From positions 1-42,516 of the forward strand of contig CAJOFA010000019.1 in the NCBI GenBank assembly GCA_905233985.1: 42,516 bases of DNA. The letters run 5' to 3'. The translations under genes and the position numbers were made by a program. The stretch's first letter is position 1. The number at the start of each line of letters is the position of its first letter. The DNA comes from an uncultured Prevotella sp. GTDB taxonomy: Bacteria; Bacteroidota; Bacteroidia; Bacteroidales; Bacteroidaceae. The notes beneath the pieces are model-generated. The model made no database searches. It saw only the letters and a program-made list of their open reading frames with translations, and had not been told where the DNA came from. Shown here piece by piece: positions 33,196 through 41,642 of this stretch.

Positions 33196-33693
33196 TTAGT
33201 GCAGACCAAGCTTGGCCTTTATCTGTGAGGTAAGATCTTCTGAGAGTGTCGTGCTGATGTAGGGGATGCCACTGGCAGTGTCCATGATATAAACATAGCC
33301 ACCTGCCTGACCGACTGCCTTGATAGCGTCGAGCACTTTGGTGGTAATCACCTGCATCTTGTCTTGCTGTGCCTTTGCAAGAGCCTGCTGGTTATCCTGA
33401 TAATTCTGCTGAATCTTCTGATACATCTCCTGCAGTTCCTGCTCACGGCGCTGCTTGATGTTATCGGGAAGCGTAGCCTGCTCCTTCTCGAAAGCCTCAG
33501 CCTTCTTCTGCAGTTCTTCCTGCATGCTCTTGAGGTCTGCCTCGTACTGCTTCTGCAAAGCCTCAATCTCTTGGCGGGCCTTTGCGAACTCGGGCATAGC
33601 CTGAATAACCTCCTGTGCGTTAACATGTCCGAACTTCTGAGCCATCATGGTCAGCGGAGCGAACACCAATAACATAAAAAATAACTTTTTCAT
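33196..33693 (-). CDS. OmpH/Skp-family periplasmic chaperone, copy 2
   Basis: A 165-residue exported chaperone. A signal peptide (MKKLFFMLLVFAPLTMMAQ) is followed by KFGHVNAQEVIQAMPEFAKA, the normal OmpH start. The helical arms (about 45-115) are very rich in Gln, Glu and Lys (KKAEAFEKEQATLPDNIKQR), then VYIMDTASGIPYIS near the C-terminus. It lies 31 bases after copy 1 and 60 bases before copy 3 on the same strand. Confidence 0.93.
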   Translation of the reverse strand: MKKLFFMLLVFAPLTMMAQKFGHVNAQEVIQAMPEFAKARQEIEALQKQYEADLKSMQEELQKKAEAFEKEQATLPDNIKQRREQELQEMYQKIQQNYQDNQQALAKAQQDKMQVITTKVLDAIKAVGQAGGYVYIMDTASGIPYISTTLSEDLTSQIKAKLGLH

Positions 33694-33724
33694 TTTCTTG
33701 TCTTGTTTTTGTTATTAAATAATT

Positions 33725-34240
33725 TTAGTTATATCCTAATTTCTGCAGCACCTCCTCGGAGATGTCAATCTTTGGCGAGGCAAAGATGATGCCGCTGTCG
33801 CTGGCACGGTCAAGTACCAACTGATAACCGCGCATTTCGGAAACCTCCTGTACTGCGTTGTATATCTCTTCCTGGATCGGGTTCATCAGGCTGGCACGTT
33901 TCTTGAAGAGCTCGCCTTCGGGACCGAAGTATTTCTTCTTCAGGTCAGCAGCCTGCTTCTCTTTCTCCACGATAGCATCCTGCTGGGCTTTCTTCTGCTC
34001 ATTCGAGAGGAAGACGACGCTGTTCTGATAGTTCTTGTAAAGCGTCTGGGCTTCCATCTGAATAGCTTCTACCTCAGCCTGCCACTTCTTTGACACCTGA
34101 CTGAGCTGCTCGTTGGCACGCTCGTAAGCTGGAATACTCTTCAGAATGTAGTCCATGTCAATCAGTGCAAATTTCTGTGCGCTCATGCTCATTGCGGAAC
34201 CGAGCAGCATCAACATCATAATCACTTTCTTCATAAGCAT
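33725..34240 (-). CDS. OmpH/Skp-family periplasmic chaperone, copy 1
   Basis: A 171-residue exported chaperone. A signal peptide (VIMMLMLLGSAMSMSAQ) precedes KFALIDMDYILKSIPAYERA. The coiled-coil arms span about 45-120, and QLVLDRASDSGIIFASPKIDIS forms the C-terminal part. A second ATG two codons in (MKKVIMM) is an equally likely start. It is the first of three paralogues following bamA, with a 171-base gap that contains a GGGGG/CCCCC hairpin but no clear promoter. Confidence 0.93.
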   Translation of the reverse strand: MLMKKVIMMLMLLGSAMSMSAQKFALIDMDYILKSIPAYERANEQLSQVSKKWQAEVEAIQMEAQTLYKNYQNSVVFLSNEQKKAQQDAIVEKEKQAADLKKKYFGPEGELFKKRASLMNPIQEEIYNAVQEVSEMRGYQLVLDRASDSGIIFASPKIDISEEVLQKLGYN

Positions 34241-34411
34241 TGTTCTTTAGTTCTTTCGTGCTTGTGGGGCTTTCCCACATTTTGTTAGACGTTAACCAGC
34301 GTGATTAGTTATCAACGCTAAATACTTCTTAACAATATATTACCAGTTTTATTTTTTTCTTAACACGTCGCTCTTCTCTGTTTCGGGGGAATTGCTGCCC
34401 CCTGCCACCAT

Positions 34412-37120
34412 TTAGAATTCCTGTCCGAGGATGAAGTGGAACTGCGAGCCACCTCTTGACTGCGCCCCGCTCTGATTGGTATATACCTTGTCGAAACCAT
34501 AGGCCCAGTCAATACCCATCAGACCGACCATCGGGAGATAGATACGCACACCGAGACCGGCAGAACGTTTCATGTCGAAGGGGTTGAAGCTCTTGGTGTC
34601 GGCCCACGCATTACCTGCTTCTGCAAAGGCGAGTCCATAGACGGTCGTGTTACCGAGTAGGAACGGATAGCGCAGCTCCAGCGTGAAGCGGTCATAGGCG
34701 TATGAGTTATAGGACGAGATAGAACGTCCGGCAAGCATCTCTGCATAGGCTGCCGATGAAGAGAGCGATCCGTTCTCGTAACCGCGCAGACCGATGGTCT
34801 CCTCAGCGTAGCTGGTAGAGTAACCGCTCATACCGTCACCACCCATATAGAAGGTTTCAAACGGCGACTTCTTGTACTTGTTGAACGAGCCGAGCAGTCC
34901 GAACTCCACACGTGTCATCAGCACCAGACAGTTCGTGCCACCTGTCAGGGCAGTGAACGTACGGCTCTTGAATTTCCACTTGTGATATTCTATCCAGCGG
35001 TACTTGTCCTGCTGTTCTGATTCATAGGTTGCCGACGTAGCGTCAGTTGCCAGATTCTTGTAGTCCTTATTGTCCATCAATGACCAGGGCGGTGTGATGT
35101 TGAGCGATGCAACGACCTCAGAACCGGTACGTGGGAACAGCGGGTTGTCTGTCGTCACGCGAGAGACGGTGATACCGAGGTTCAGGTTATTACAGTTACC
35201 GTTGCTGAGGATGAAGTAACGCCAGTCACGCAGCATATAACGCTGGAAAGACAGCTGCATGGACAACTGGAAATAGTCGTCAGGCCAGCGCAGGCGCTTA
35301 CCCCAACCAATGGAAAGACCTATCATCTGGATGTATTTGTCATCATCGAGGTAGGCATCGTAATTATAAGCGGTTCCGTTATACATACCAGAGCCATACA
35401 TATAATTATAGTAGTTATTCATCCAACTACTGTTATAGTAGTTACTTGACACGTCGGTCTGCTTTGAATAGAAAGCACTGACGCTTAATGCGTTCGGTCG
35501 CTTTCCGCCAAACCAGTTGGTAGAGTAGCCGATGCTGTATGACTGATAGTACTTACCATTCGTCTGTGCTGACAACGAGAGCTGTTCACCGTCACCGGCA
35601 GGCAGGAATCCGCGACGCATCTTGTTCTTGCCAAACAGGTTGCGCAGCGAGAAGTTATTGAACTTGATACCTACACGGCCAATGACACCTGTCTGTCCCC
35701 AACCCAGCGAGAACTCCAGCTGGTCATTGGATTTCTGTTCCAGTTGCCAGTCGATGTCAACGGTGCCGTCATCGTAGTTCGGCTTGACATCTGGATTCAC
35801 CTTCTCAGGGTCGAAGTAACCCATGGAAGCAATTTCACGTGCCGAACGCATCAGGGCGTCCTTCGAGAACAGGTCGCCGGGCTTCGTACGCAACTCACGG
35901 CGTACCACCTCTTCATAGAGACGGTCGTTACCGTAGATGCGCACATTGTTGATGTGTGCCTGTGTACCTTCTAAGATACGCATCTCCAAGTCAATGGAGT
36001 CACCGACGATGTTGACTTCCGTCGGGTCGAGGTGATAGAACAGATAACCGCGGTTCCAATAGAGGTTACCTACGGCATCGTCATCCTCGTTCAAACGTTC
36101 CTTCATCAGCTTCTGGTTGTAGATGTCGCCTTTCTTCATGCCGAGTACTTCGTCCAGATATTCTGTAGGATAGACGGTATTACCCACCCATTTGATGTTA
36201 CGGATATAGTATCGCTGGCCTTCGTCAACCTTCACATAGACATTGACGTGGTTCTCATCGACGTTCCATACAGAGTCTTCCAGAATGATAGCATCACGGA
36301 ATCCCAGCTCATTATACTTGTCGATGAGGTTCTTCTTGTCGTTCTCGTAGCGCTCTTCCGTAAATTTCTTCGACTTCAGGAACGTGGAGAGCTTGCCCGC
36401 CTCGTGGATTTTCTTGAAGACACCCTTACGGAACAGTCCGCCCTTGATCTTGCTGTCACTCAGGAAATGGTTGCCTTCCAGAATAATCTTCCGCACCTTC
36501 ATCTTCTCCTTCTTGTCAATGTTGACATCAAGGATGACCATGTTCTTGTTGGTGACATCGTCGCGCTGCATGATCTCAATCTCGGCGTTCTTGTAACCCT
36601 TCTCGTCAAAGTAGCGTTTGGCTAAGATTTTCGCACGGTCAATCATGTTCGGTGTAATCTGACCGCCCTTCAAAATACCGAGTTTGGCTTCCAGATCTTC
36701 GCGTTCCGATTTTTTCACACCATTATAGTTAATAGTACTCACGCGCGGGCGCATACCTAAGCTAAATCGCAGGTAAACCTTCGAACCCACAATGGAGTCG
36801 GCAGAGATACTAACATGCGAGAAGAGTCCGTGATGCCAGTAACGGTTAACGGCTTCGGTAATTTCTGCTCCCGGCACGGAAATCTGCTGTCCGACGGAAA
36901 GTCCCGACAGGTTGATGAGCACATAGTCCTCATAGCCTTCAACGCCCTCAACGGCAATGCCGCCGATTTCGCACTGTCGCGGCGTACCCGCATAGGATAT
37001 CTCAGGCTTTACAATGACATCCTGGGCGCTAACACTTAAAGGTAAAAAGGTAAAAAGGTAAAAAGGTAAAAAACCCTTTACCATTACCTTCATCCTTTTT
37101 GTAATCGCTTTTATTTTCAC
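34412..37120 (-). CDS. bamA: Outer-membrane protein assembly factor BamA
   Basis: The outer-membrane insertase that folds beta-barrel proteins. 902 residues. Signal peptide, then five POTRA-type repeats (about 50-460; for example the GNHFLSDSKI and WVGNTVYPTEYLDEVLGMKKGD segments). A 16-strand barrel follows (about 480-902), with GGDGMSGYS and GLRGYENGSLS near the L6 region (the VRGF-equivalent is LRGY), ending in QFHFILGQEF with terminal Phe. The hydrophobic core of the signal peptide, FLPFYLFTFLPL, is encoded by four exact GGTAAAAA repeats (37041-37072 on the plus strand). The exact start is uncertain because several Met codons lie upstream. It is followed by three OmpH-type chaperones. Confidence 0.95.
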   Translation of the reverse strand: MKIKAITKRMKVMVKGFLPFYLFTFLPLSVSAQDVIVKPEISYAGTPRQCEIGGIAVEGVEGYEDYVLINLSGLSVGQQISVPGAEITEAVNRYWHHGLFSHVSISADSIVGSKVYLRFSLGMRPRVSTINYNGVKKSEREDLEAKLGILKGGQITPNMIDRAKILAKRYFDEKGYKNAEIEIMQRDDVTNKNMVILDVNIDKKEKMKVRKIILEGNHFLSDSKIKGGLFRKGVFKKIHEAGKLSTFLKSKKFTEERYENDKKNLIDKYNELGFRDAIILEDSVWNVDENHVNVYVKVDEGQRYYIRNIKWVGNTVYPTEYLDEVLGMKKGDIYNQKLMKERLNEDDDAVGNLYWNRGYLFYHLDPTEVNIVGDSIDLEMRILEGTQAHINNVRIYGNDRLYEEVVRRELRTKPGDLFSKDALMRSAREIASMGYFDPEKVNPDVKPNYDDGTVDIDWQLEQKSNDQLEFSLGWGQTGVIGRVGIKFNNFSLRNLFGKNKMRRGFLPAGDGEQLSLSAQTNGKYYQSYSIGYSTNWFGGKRPNALSVSAFYSKQTDVSSNYYNSSWMNNYYNYMYGSGMYNGTAYNYDAYLDDDKYIQMIGLSIGWGKRLRWPDDYFQLSMQLSFQRYMLRDWRYFILSNGNCNNLNLGITVSRVTTDNPLFPRTGSEVVASLNITPPWSLMDNKDYKNLATDATSATYESEQQDKYRWIEYHKWKFKSRTFTALTGGTNCLVLMTRVEFGLLGSFNKYKKSPFETFYMGGDGMSGYSTSYAEETIGLRGYENGSLSSSAAYAEMLAGRSISSYNSYAYDRFTLELRYPFLLGNTTVYGLAFAEAGNAWADTKSFNPFDMKRSAGLGVRIYLPMVGLMGIDWAYGFDKVYTNQSGAQSRGGSQFHFILGQEF
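37041..37072. repeat. Four exact copies of GGTAAAAA inside bamA
   Basis: The 8-bp unit occurs at 37041, 37049, 37057 and 37065, inside the signal-peptide codons of bamA. As 8 is not a multiple of three, each copy is read in a different frame, yet all three frames encode hydrophobic residues (Phe, Leu, Pro, Tyr, Thr). The same unit type recurs at 8826-8852, 33074-33092, 33145-33168 and 37125-37160. Confidence 0.95.
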
Positions 37121-37152
37121 TTTTGCTTTTACTTTTTTTACCTTTTTACTTT

Positions 37153-37893
37153 TTACTTTTCTTCGCTCTCCACCTGTGCCTCGGTCTTACCATAGCGACG
37201 CTGGCGCTGCTGATAGCTGACAATAGCCTTACACAGTTCCTCTTCGCTGAAGTCGGGCCAGTAGGTGTCACAGAAGTAGAACTCGGAATAGGCGCACTGC
37301 CAGAGCAGATAGTTGGAAATGCGAATCTCGCCACCCGTGCGGATGAGCAGGTCGGGATCGGGCATCCATGACGTCCACAGATGTTTGCTGATGGTATCCT
37401 CGCTGATGTCGTCAATAGCCAGTTCGCCATTCTGCACTTTACGGGCAATGGCCTTGGTGGCATATACCAGTTCCTGCTTGGACGAGTAACTCATGGCGAT
37501 GGTCATAGCCATACCGTCGTACTTGGCCGTCTCTTCCTCCATGGAGCGCAGCTTGTCCTGCACGCTCTGGGGAAGTCTCTCACGGTCGCCCACGACATGG
37601 AAGCTCACGTTGTTGTTATGGAACAAATCCATCTTGATGAAGCTGAGCACCAGCCCCATCAGTGCCTCCACCTCATAGGCGGGTCTGTTGAAGTTCTCTA
37701 TAGAGAAGGCATAAAGCGTCAGATACTTCACACCCATGTTCGAGCACACGGTAGTGATAGTCTCCAGGTTGTCCAAACCTGCCTTATGGCCAAATGTACG
37801 GTCCAGCCCACGATCCATAGCCCAGCGTCCATTGCCGTCCATGATGATGGCAATGTGCTTGGGTATGCGGTTCTTGTCCAGTTCTGTATTCAT
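37153..37893 (-). CDS. uppS: Undecaprenyl pyrophosphate synthase (UppS-family cis-prenyltransferase)
   Basis: Makes the C55 lipid carrier for peptidoglycan and surface glycans. 246 residues. The family signature HIAIIMDGNGRWA contains the catalytic D19. GVKYLTLYAFSIENFNRP, MTIAMSYSSKQEL and the C-terminal PDLLIRTGGEIRISNYLLWQCAYSEFYF are all present. It lies directly before bamA (32 bases), the conserved Bacteroidota arrangement. The stop codon and spacer fall in GGTAAAAA-type repeat sequence. Confidence 0.96.
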   Translation of the reverse strand: MNTELDKNRIPKHIAIIMDGNGRWAMDRGLDRTFGHKAGLDNLETITTVCSNMGVKYLTLYAFSIENFNRPAYEVEALMGLVLSFIKMDLFHNNNVSFHVVGDRERLPQSVQDKLRSMEEETAKYDGMAMTIAMSYSSKQELVYATKAIARKVQNGELAIDDISEDTISKHLWTSWMPDPDLLIRTGGEIRISNYLLWQCAYSEFYFCDTYWPDFSEEELCKAIVSYQQRQRRYGKTEAQVESEEK

Positions 37894-37947
37894 ATCTTGA
37901 TATTTCTTTATTTCTAACTTCTTACATCAGACATCTTACTTCTTCCA

Positions 37948-38676
37948 TCACTCCTTGTCGTTGTGGCAGACCTTACACTTTGCCCACAAGTCATAGGTGA
38001 GTGACACCTGTAGGGAGGTGTAGCAGTCGGTGTTCTTGAATGCACCCGTGCTGACAATGCCGTAAGGGTCTTTCACACCGTCCAGCTCGTCACTCAGCGA
38101 GAAATGTATCAGCCACTCCAAACCGAGGTTCCATCGTGGGGCCACTTTGTATTTGACGCCGAAGCCCACGGGGATGTTTGCGGTGAATATCTTTCTGCGT
38201 GCGCTGGCATACGTTCCACCGACTCCCAGTGTGATATACGGCGTCAACGGCTTTGCACCTCGATACTCACGTCCCGTTCCGTAAGGCCAGAAGTTATATT
38301 CATACCTCACGCCCAGGTCGATGAGCGAGTAGCTGAAGCTATAGTCCTCGGCCACGGTAGAGGGATTCCATGAGCCTGTGTTGCTGGCTGATGCCTTCAG
38401 TTTTCCGTAACTGAGGTTCATGGCAAAAGCCATACGTGGGTTCATCTTATAGCGTGCGACGAGCGAACCCATAGGCTGAAGGTTCTTCAGCAGGTTACCG
38501 TTCAGGTCGCCCAGATATCCCATTGTTCCTAATCCTGCGCCAATCTCTGCCCTGTATTCGGGTTCCGTCTGTGCATATGAATGAAGGGTGAAGAGTGGGA
38601 AGTGAAGAAGCATAAACAATGTCAATGTCTTCATCCTTTGACTCCATGTCATTTTACTCATCATCTTCCTGTTCAT
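37948..38676 (-). CDS. DUF6089-like outer-membrane beta-barrel protein
   Basis: A 242-residue exported protein. A signal peptide (LTLFMLLHFPLFTLHSYAQ) is followed by alternating hydrophobic strands typical of a small beta-barrel (EIGAGLGTMGYLGDLNG, RYKMNPRMAFAMNLSYG, LTPYITLGVGGTYA). It resembles the DUF6089 proteins found upstream of uppS and bamA in Bacteroidota. No function is established; its position suggests a part in outer-membrane assembly or structure. Met codons within the first 12 residues make the start uncertain. The C-terminus ends with KCKVCHNDKE, unusual for a barrel that normally ends in an aromatic residue. Confidence 0.85.
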   Translation of the reverse strand: MNRKMMSKMTWSQRMKTLTLFMLLHFPLFTLHSYAQTEPEYRAEIGAGLGTMGYLGDLNGNLLKNLQPMGSLVARYKMNPRMAFAMNLSYGKLKASASNTGSWNPSTVAEDYSFSYSLIDLGVRYEYNFWPYGTGREYRGAKPLTPYITLGVGGTYASARRKIFTANIPVGFGVKYKVAPRWNLGLEWLIHFSLSDELDGVKDPYGIVSTGAFKNTDCYTSLQVSLTYDLWAKCKVCHNDKE

Positions 38677-38712
38677 TAAATGTATGGCGGCAGGGATTTT
38701 TTCACTCTTGAT

Positions 38713-40110
38713 TTAGAGACCCCATCCTAATCGGTTGAGGCGTCCACGCCACACCTGGCCGGTCTTTGCCTGTACTACCCAGATGAAGTTCTGCGCATCC
38801 ACCGTTATAGACAGCGGCGCATCAGCAGTTACCCTTATGGGCAGCATGAATGACGTCATTTTTTTCCATGTCAGTCCGCCGTCGGGTGAGCTATAGATGA
38901 CCTTGCTTCCGTCGCTGATACCTGCTGCCATGAATTTTCCGTCATAGACGAAGAGCGACAGGCTGCTGATACGTGGCAGGAACGAGCCGATATTGTTCTC
39001 GGCAACCTCGATATACAACCACGGCATAGCCACAGAGAGGGTAGAGTAGTCAGCCGTCTTACGCCACAGCAGTGCGCCCTTGTCGTCGGGATAACTCTCT
39101 GTGGAGCGGTAACCGCCCATCAGCACGTCGTCAACAAACTTGTTGGTGCTGTAGGGACGATAAGCGATGGCAATGTCTTCCGTAGGCAGCAGCGAGCTGT
39201 CATCGTCTATATCCTCAACTTCCCATGTCTGTCCATCGTCTTTGGATGCCATGAGTTCGTTGTTGTTGCTGATGCCGTAGAGTTCCTTGGTGCTGCTTCC
39301 GATGAGCCGTTTCAGATTCGGCGTGCTCACCTGTTCCCACTCTGTACCGTCGAGCGAGCGCATCAGCTTTCCGGCGTTCAGCATGTAAAGGTTTCCGTCA
39401 TACACGGTGACATTGGCATAGGCATCAGCGTCAAACGTTGTTCCTGTTTCAGATGCCAGCAAGGGTCTTGCTGATTCATTCTGGGAAAGAGGGTTGTAGA
39501 ACACCGTGGAAGTACCGTCGGTGCCTGCAACGATGATGCCATTGTCGAGAGACAGCACCCTGCAATCAGTAAATGCGGTCAATGTGGCGTCATTGTCTGC
39601 CATCCTGCACCATGTGAACGTCTCGCCGTCTTCCTGGTGTATGTTCAGGCTAACCGTATAGGTGGTGTATCCGTCACCACTGTTCGAATAGATGCGTATC
39701 TTTCGTGGCTGCGAGAAGTCAATGCTGTCGGTGGGACTGGTGTTCGCCAGATAGTAGAGCGAGTCATTGCCTAAACCCTCCAATACCACCGCACCATAGT
39801 TCACCGTAGTGATGTTACAAGCCACATGGGCGATGTCAGTACCTTTCGGCAGCGAATCGGTATTGTAGATGATGTGCTGCAACTGGTCAATGTTGAACTT
39901 ATAGTCGCTACCCGTCACAGAGGTCGTATATACCGAGTCGGCACCTGTGGATGAGGTGGTGTGATGGTAGCATTTGAGCGTAGTCAGTGCGAAGCTGGCA
40001 ATGGCCTTGTCGTTGTAGGTGACAGTGGTCTCGTCACTACCCTTCAGGCAGGAGACACACAGCAATAACAGGGCAAAAGCCACACTTGTCAGTCTGAAAT
40101 ATTGTTTCAT
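38713..40110 (-). CDS. DUF6242-like surface or periplasmic lipoprotein
   Basis: A lipoprotein of about 465 residues. The N-terminus MKQYFRLTSVAFALLLLCVSCLKG has a clear lipobox with the lipidated Cys at about 21. The frame continues upstream to 40149, but the -7 element TAAATTTG at 40137-40144 makes the ATG at 40110 the likely start. The mature protein has an N-terminal beta-sandwich (about 25-165, TYNDKAIASFALTTLK) and then a beta-propeller-like region with sialidase/Asp-box-like repeats (SLDGTEWEQVS, SKDDGQTWEV, SSPDGGLTWKKM). This matches DUF6242 proteins of Bacteroidales. Catalytic sialidase residues were not identified, so it may bind rather than cleave glycans. Confidence 0.85.
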   Translation of the reverse strand: MKQYFRLTSVAFALLLLCVSCLKGSDETTVTYNDKAIASFALTTLKCYHHTTSSTGADSVYTTSVTGSDYKFNIDQLQHIIYNTDSLPKGTDIAHVACNITTVNYGAVVLEGLGNDSLYYLANTSPTDSIDFSQPRKIRIYSNSGDGYTTYTVSLNIHQEDGETFTWCRMADNDATLTAFTDCRVLSLDNGIIVAGTDGTSTVFYNPLSQNESARPLLASETGTTFDADAYANVTVYDGNLYMLNAGKLMRSLDGTEWEQVSTPNLKRLIGSSTKELYGISNNNELMASKDDGQTWEVEDIDDDSSLLPTEDIAIAYRPYSTNKFVDDVLMGGYRSTESYPDDKGALLWRKTADYSTLSVAMPWLYIEVAENNIGSFLPRISSLSLFVYDGKFMAAGISDGSKVIYSSPDGGLTWKKMTSFMLPIRVTADAPLSITVDAQNFIWVVQAKTGQVWRGRLNRLGWGL

Positions 40111-40136
40111 CAGATAGTATTTATTTTTTTGCGCTG

Positions 40137-40278
40137 CAAATTTACTCACAATTCCGCAAATAGCGGCATTTTTGTTTCTTTTATTAAGTTAATTATATGA
40201 TAAAAATGCCATATTTTATGTTTTTAAACATTTTAATACTCTAATCTTTGGCGTTTTCATTGATTAGAACTATCTTTG
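40137..40278. promoter_or_regulatory. Divergent promoter region, DUF6242 gene and VanX-like gene
   Basis: Plus strand: TTTG (40247-40250), 20 bases, TATCTTTG (40271-40278), an ideal promoter for the dipeptidase gene at 40314. Minus strand: TAAATTTG (40137-40144), with no good upstream element, for the lipoprotein gene. Between them GGCATTTTT (40165-40173) and AAAAATGCC (40202-40210) form a 9-bp inverted repeat that could be an operator. Confidence 0.65.
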
Positions 40279-40313
40279 CAGCATGTTATTTTAAGAGATA
40301 AAGCAAAAAACCT

Positions 40314-41009
40314 ATGACAATGAGAAAGATTATATGCTCTTTTTTCGCGTTGCTGTGTCTGTGTGTCTATGGCCAGCAAACACCGCCACACAGCGGTTTT
40401 GTCTATGTGAAAGATTATGTGCCCGACGTGGTGGAGGATCTGCGTTACTTCACGACCAACAACTTCATGGGTAAGCCTGCCGACGGCTACAATGCAAACC
40501 GTACCATACTAACCCGTGAAGCAGCAGAGGCACTGAAAGCTGCTGCTGACGAGTTGCGTCCGATGGGTTATGTCATCAAGATTTACGACGCCTACCGCCC
40601 ACAGCAGGCCGTTGACCATTTCGTACGCTGGTCAAAAACTTCCGACCAGCGTAACAAGGCAGACTACTACCCTACGAAGAAGAAAAAGAGTCTCTTTCCC
40701 AAGTACATTGCCCGTAAGTCGGGACACACCAAGGGTAGCACCATCGACATGACCATCTGCTATCGTGAGACGGGCGAGGAGGTGGACATGGGTAGTCATT
40801 TTGACTATTTCGGCGAGCCATCGCACACCATGTTCCTCGGCTCTTATGTCGGAGGACATGTCGTTACCAAGAAGCATCAAGAGAACCGTCTGCTGCTGCG
40901 TCGCATCATGGTGAAGCATGGCTTCAAACCCTATGAGAGCGAGTGGTGGCACTTCACCCTGAAGAAAGAGCCCTACCCCAACACCTACTTCAATTTCCCC
41001 GTACAGTAA
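40314..41009 (+). CDS. VanX/DdpX-like D-Ala-D-Ala dipeptidase (M15D)
   Basis: A 231-residue exported zinc peptidase. Signal peptide (FFALLCLCVYG, cleaved near residue 20). The zinc ligands and catalytic Glu of the family are all present: H138 and D145 in SGHTKGSTIDMT, and E210 and H213 in SEWWHF; YDAYRP carries the conserved Arg (R95). Family members hydrolyse D-alanyl-D-alanine, either for recycling peptidoglycan pieces or, in VanX, for glycopeptide resistance. There are no vanH/vanA genes here, so a housekeeping cell-wall role is more likely. The SH3b protein follows by 36 bases and is probably co-transcribed. Confidence 0.92.
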   Translation: MTMRKIICSFFALLCLCVYGQQTPPHSGFVYVKDYVPDVVEDLRYFTTNNFMGKPADGYNANRTILTREAAEALKAAADELRPMGYVIKIYDAYRPQQAVDHFVRWSKTSDQRNKADYYPTKKKKSLFPKYIARKSGHTKGSTIDMTICYRETGEEVDMGSHFDYFGEPSHTMFLGSYVGGHVVTKKHQENRLLLRRIMVKHGFKPYESEWWHFTLKKEPYPNTYFNFPVQ

Positions 41010-41045
41010 AAATCATTCATATCAAACCTTCATAAAACAAGAATC

Positions 41046-41552
41046 ATGATGAAACGAGTAATTCTTTGCATGACAATGGTGCTGGCAGCTGTCGCTGCCG
41101 ACGCACAGCAGTACTACGGCAGAGTACAGGATGTTGACGGATATACCAACATTCGCCGTGCTCCCTCTGCCAATGCAGCTATCGTACGCCAATACAACTC
41201 TGGCGACTATCTCTACTACACCCCGCAGAAAAACGGCTGGAGCAAGGTGTATTCTGCTAACAAGACCAGTTCGTTCATGGGCTACATGAGTACCAGCCGC
41301 ATTGTACGCATCAATCCCAACAACACGACGAGTACTGAGCCGAGCTACACGTTAGGCTACATCACTGATCCGACGGACACTTACGTCAATGTCCGTCGCG
41401 GACCTGGCACGAAGTACGCCATCTGCGGACGTCTCAACATCGGCGATGCCGTCTATTTCCAAGATGCCGGCAACGGTTGGGCCAAGATTTTCAACAACAA
41501 GAAGCAACACGTCGGCTATGTGGCCAAGAGCCGTGTTGTCACCAGACGGTAG
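41046..41552 (+). CDS. Secreted protein with two bacterial SH3 domains
   Basis: A 168-residue exported protein. A signal peptide (ILCMTMVLAAVAADA) is cleaved near residue 20. Two SH3b repeats follow, at about 23-88 (VDGYTNIRRAPSANAAIVRQYNSGD) and 100-165 (TDTYVNVRRGPGTKYAICGRLNIGD). Each has the N-x-R-x-x-P pattern of SH3_3 domains. Such domains bind cell-wall peptides. There is no catalytic domain; together with the dipeptidase upstream it suggests a small cell-wall-related operon. Confidence 0.9.
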   Translation: MMKRVILCMTMVLAAVAADAQQYYGRVQDVDGYTNIRRAPSANAAIVRQYNSGDYLYYTPQKNGWSKVYSANKTSSFMGYMSTSRIVRINPNNTTSTEPSYTLGYITDPTDTYVNVRRGPGTKYAICGRLNIGDAVYFQDAGNGWAKIFNNKKQHVGYVAKSRVVTRR

Positions 41553-41588
41553 TATTCTTTAGGTAAAAGGAAACCAAGGGGTTAATAA

Positions 41589-41628
41589 AAGTAATAAGGT
41601 CGCACCTCATAGTGCGACCTTATTACTT
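41589..41628. terminator. Perfect 17-bp bidirectional terminator hairpin
   Basis: AAGTAATAAGGTCGCAC (41589-41605) and GTGCGACCTTATTACTT (41612-41628) pair perfectly around a CTCATA loop, in the gap between converging genes (SH3b protein and pckA). Confidence 0.88.
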
Positions 41629-41642
41629 GAATAATCAAAAAC

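Noticed and set aside
40314..41009. Vancomycin-resistance gene cluster
   Set aside because: The dipeptidase has the VanX active site, but no ligase, dehydrogenase or two-component system is nearby; a housekeeping peptidoglycan role is more likely.
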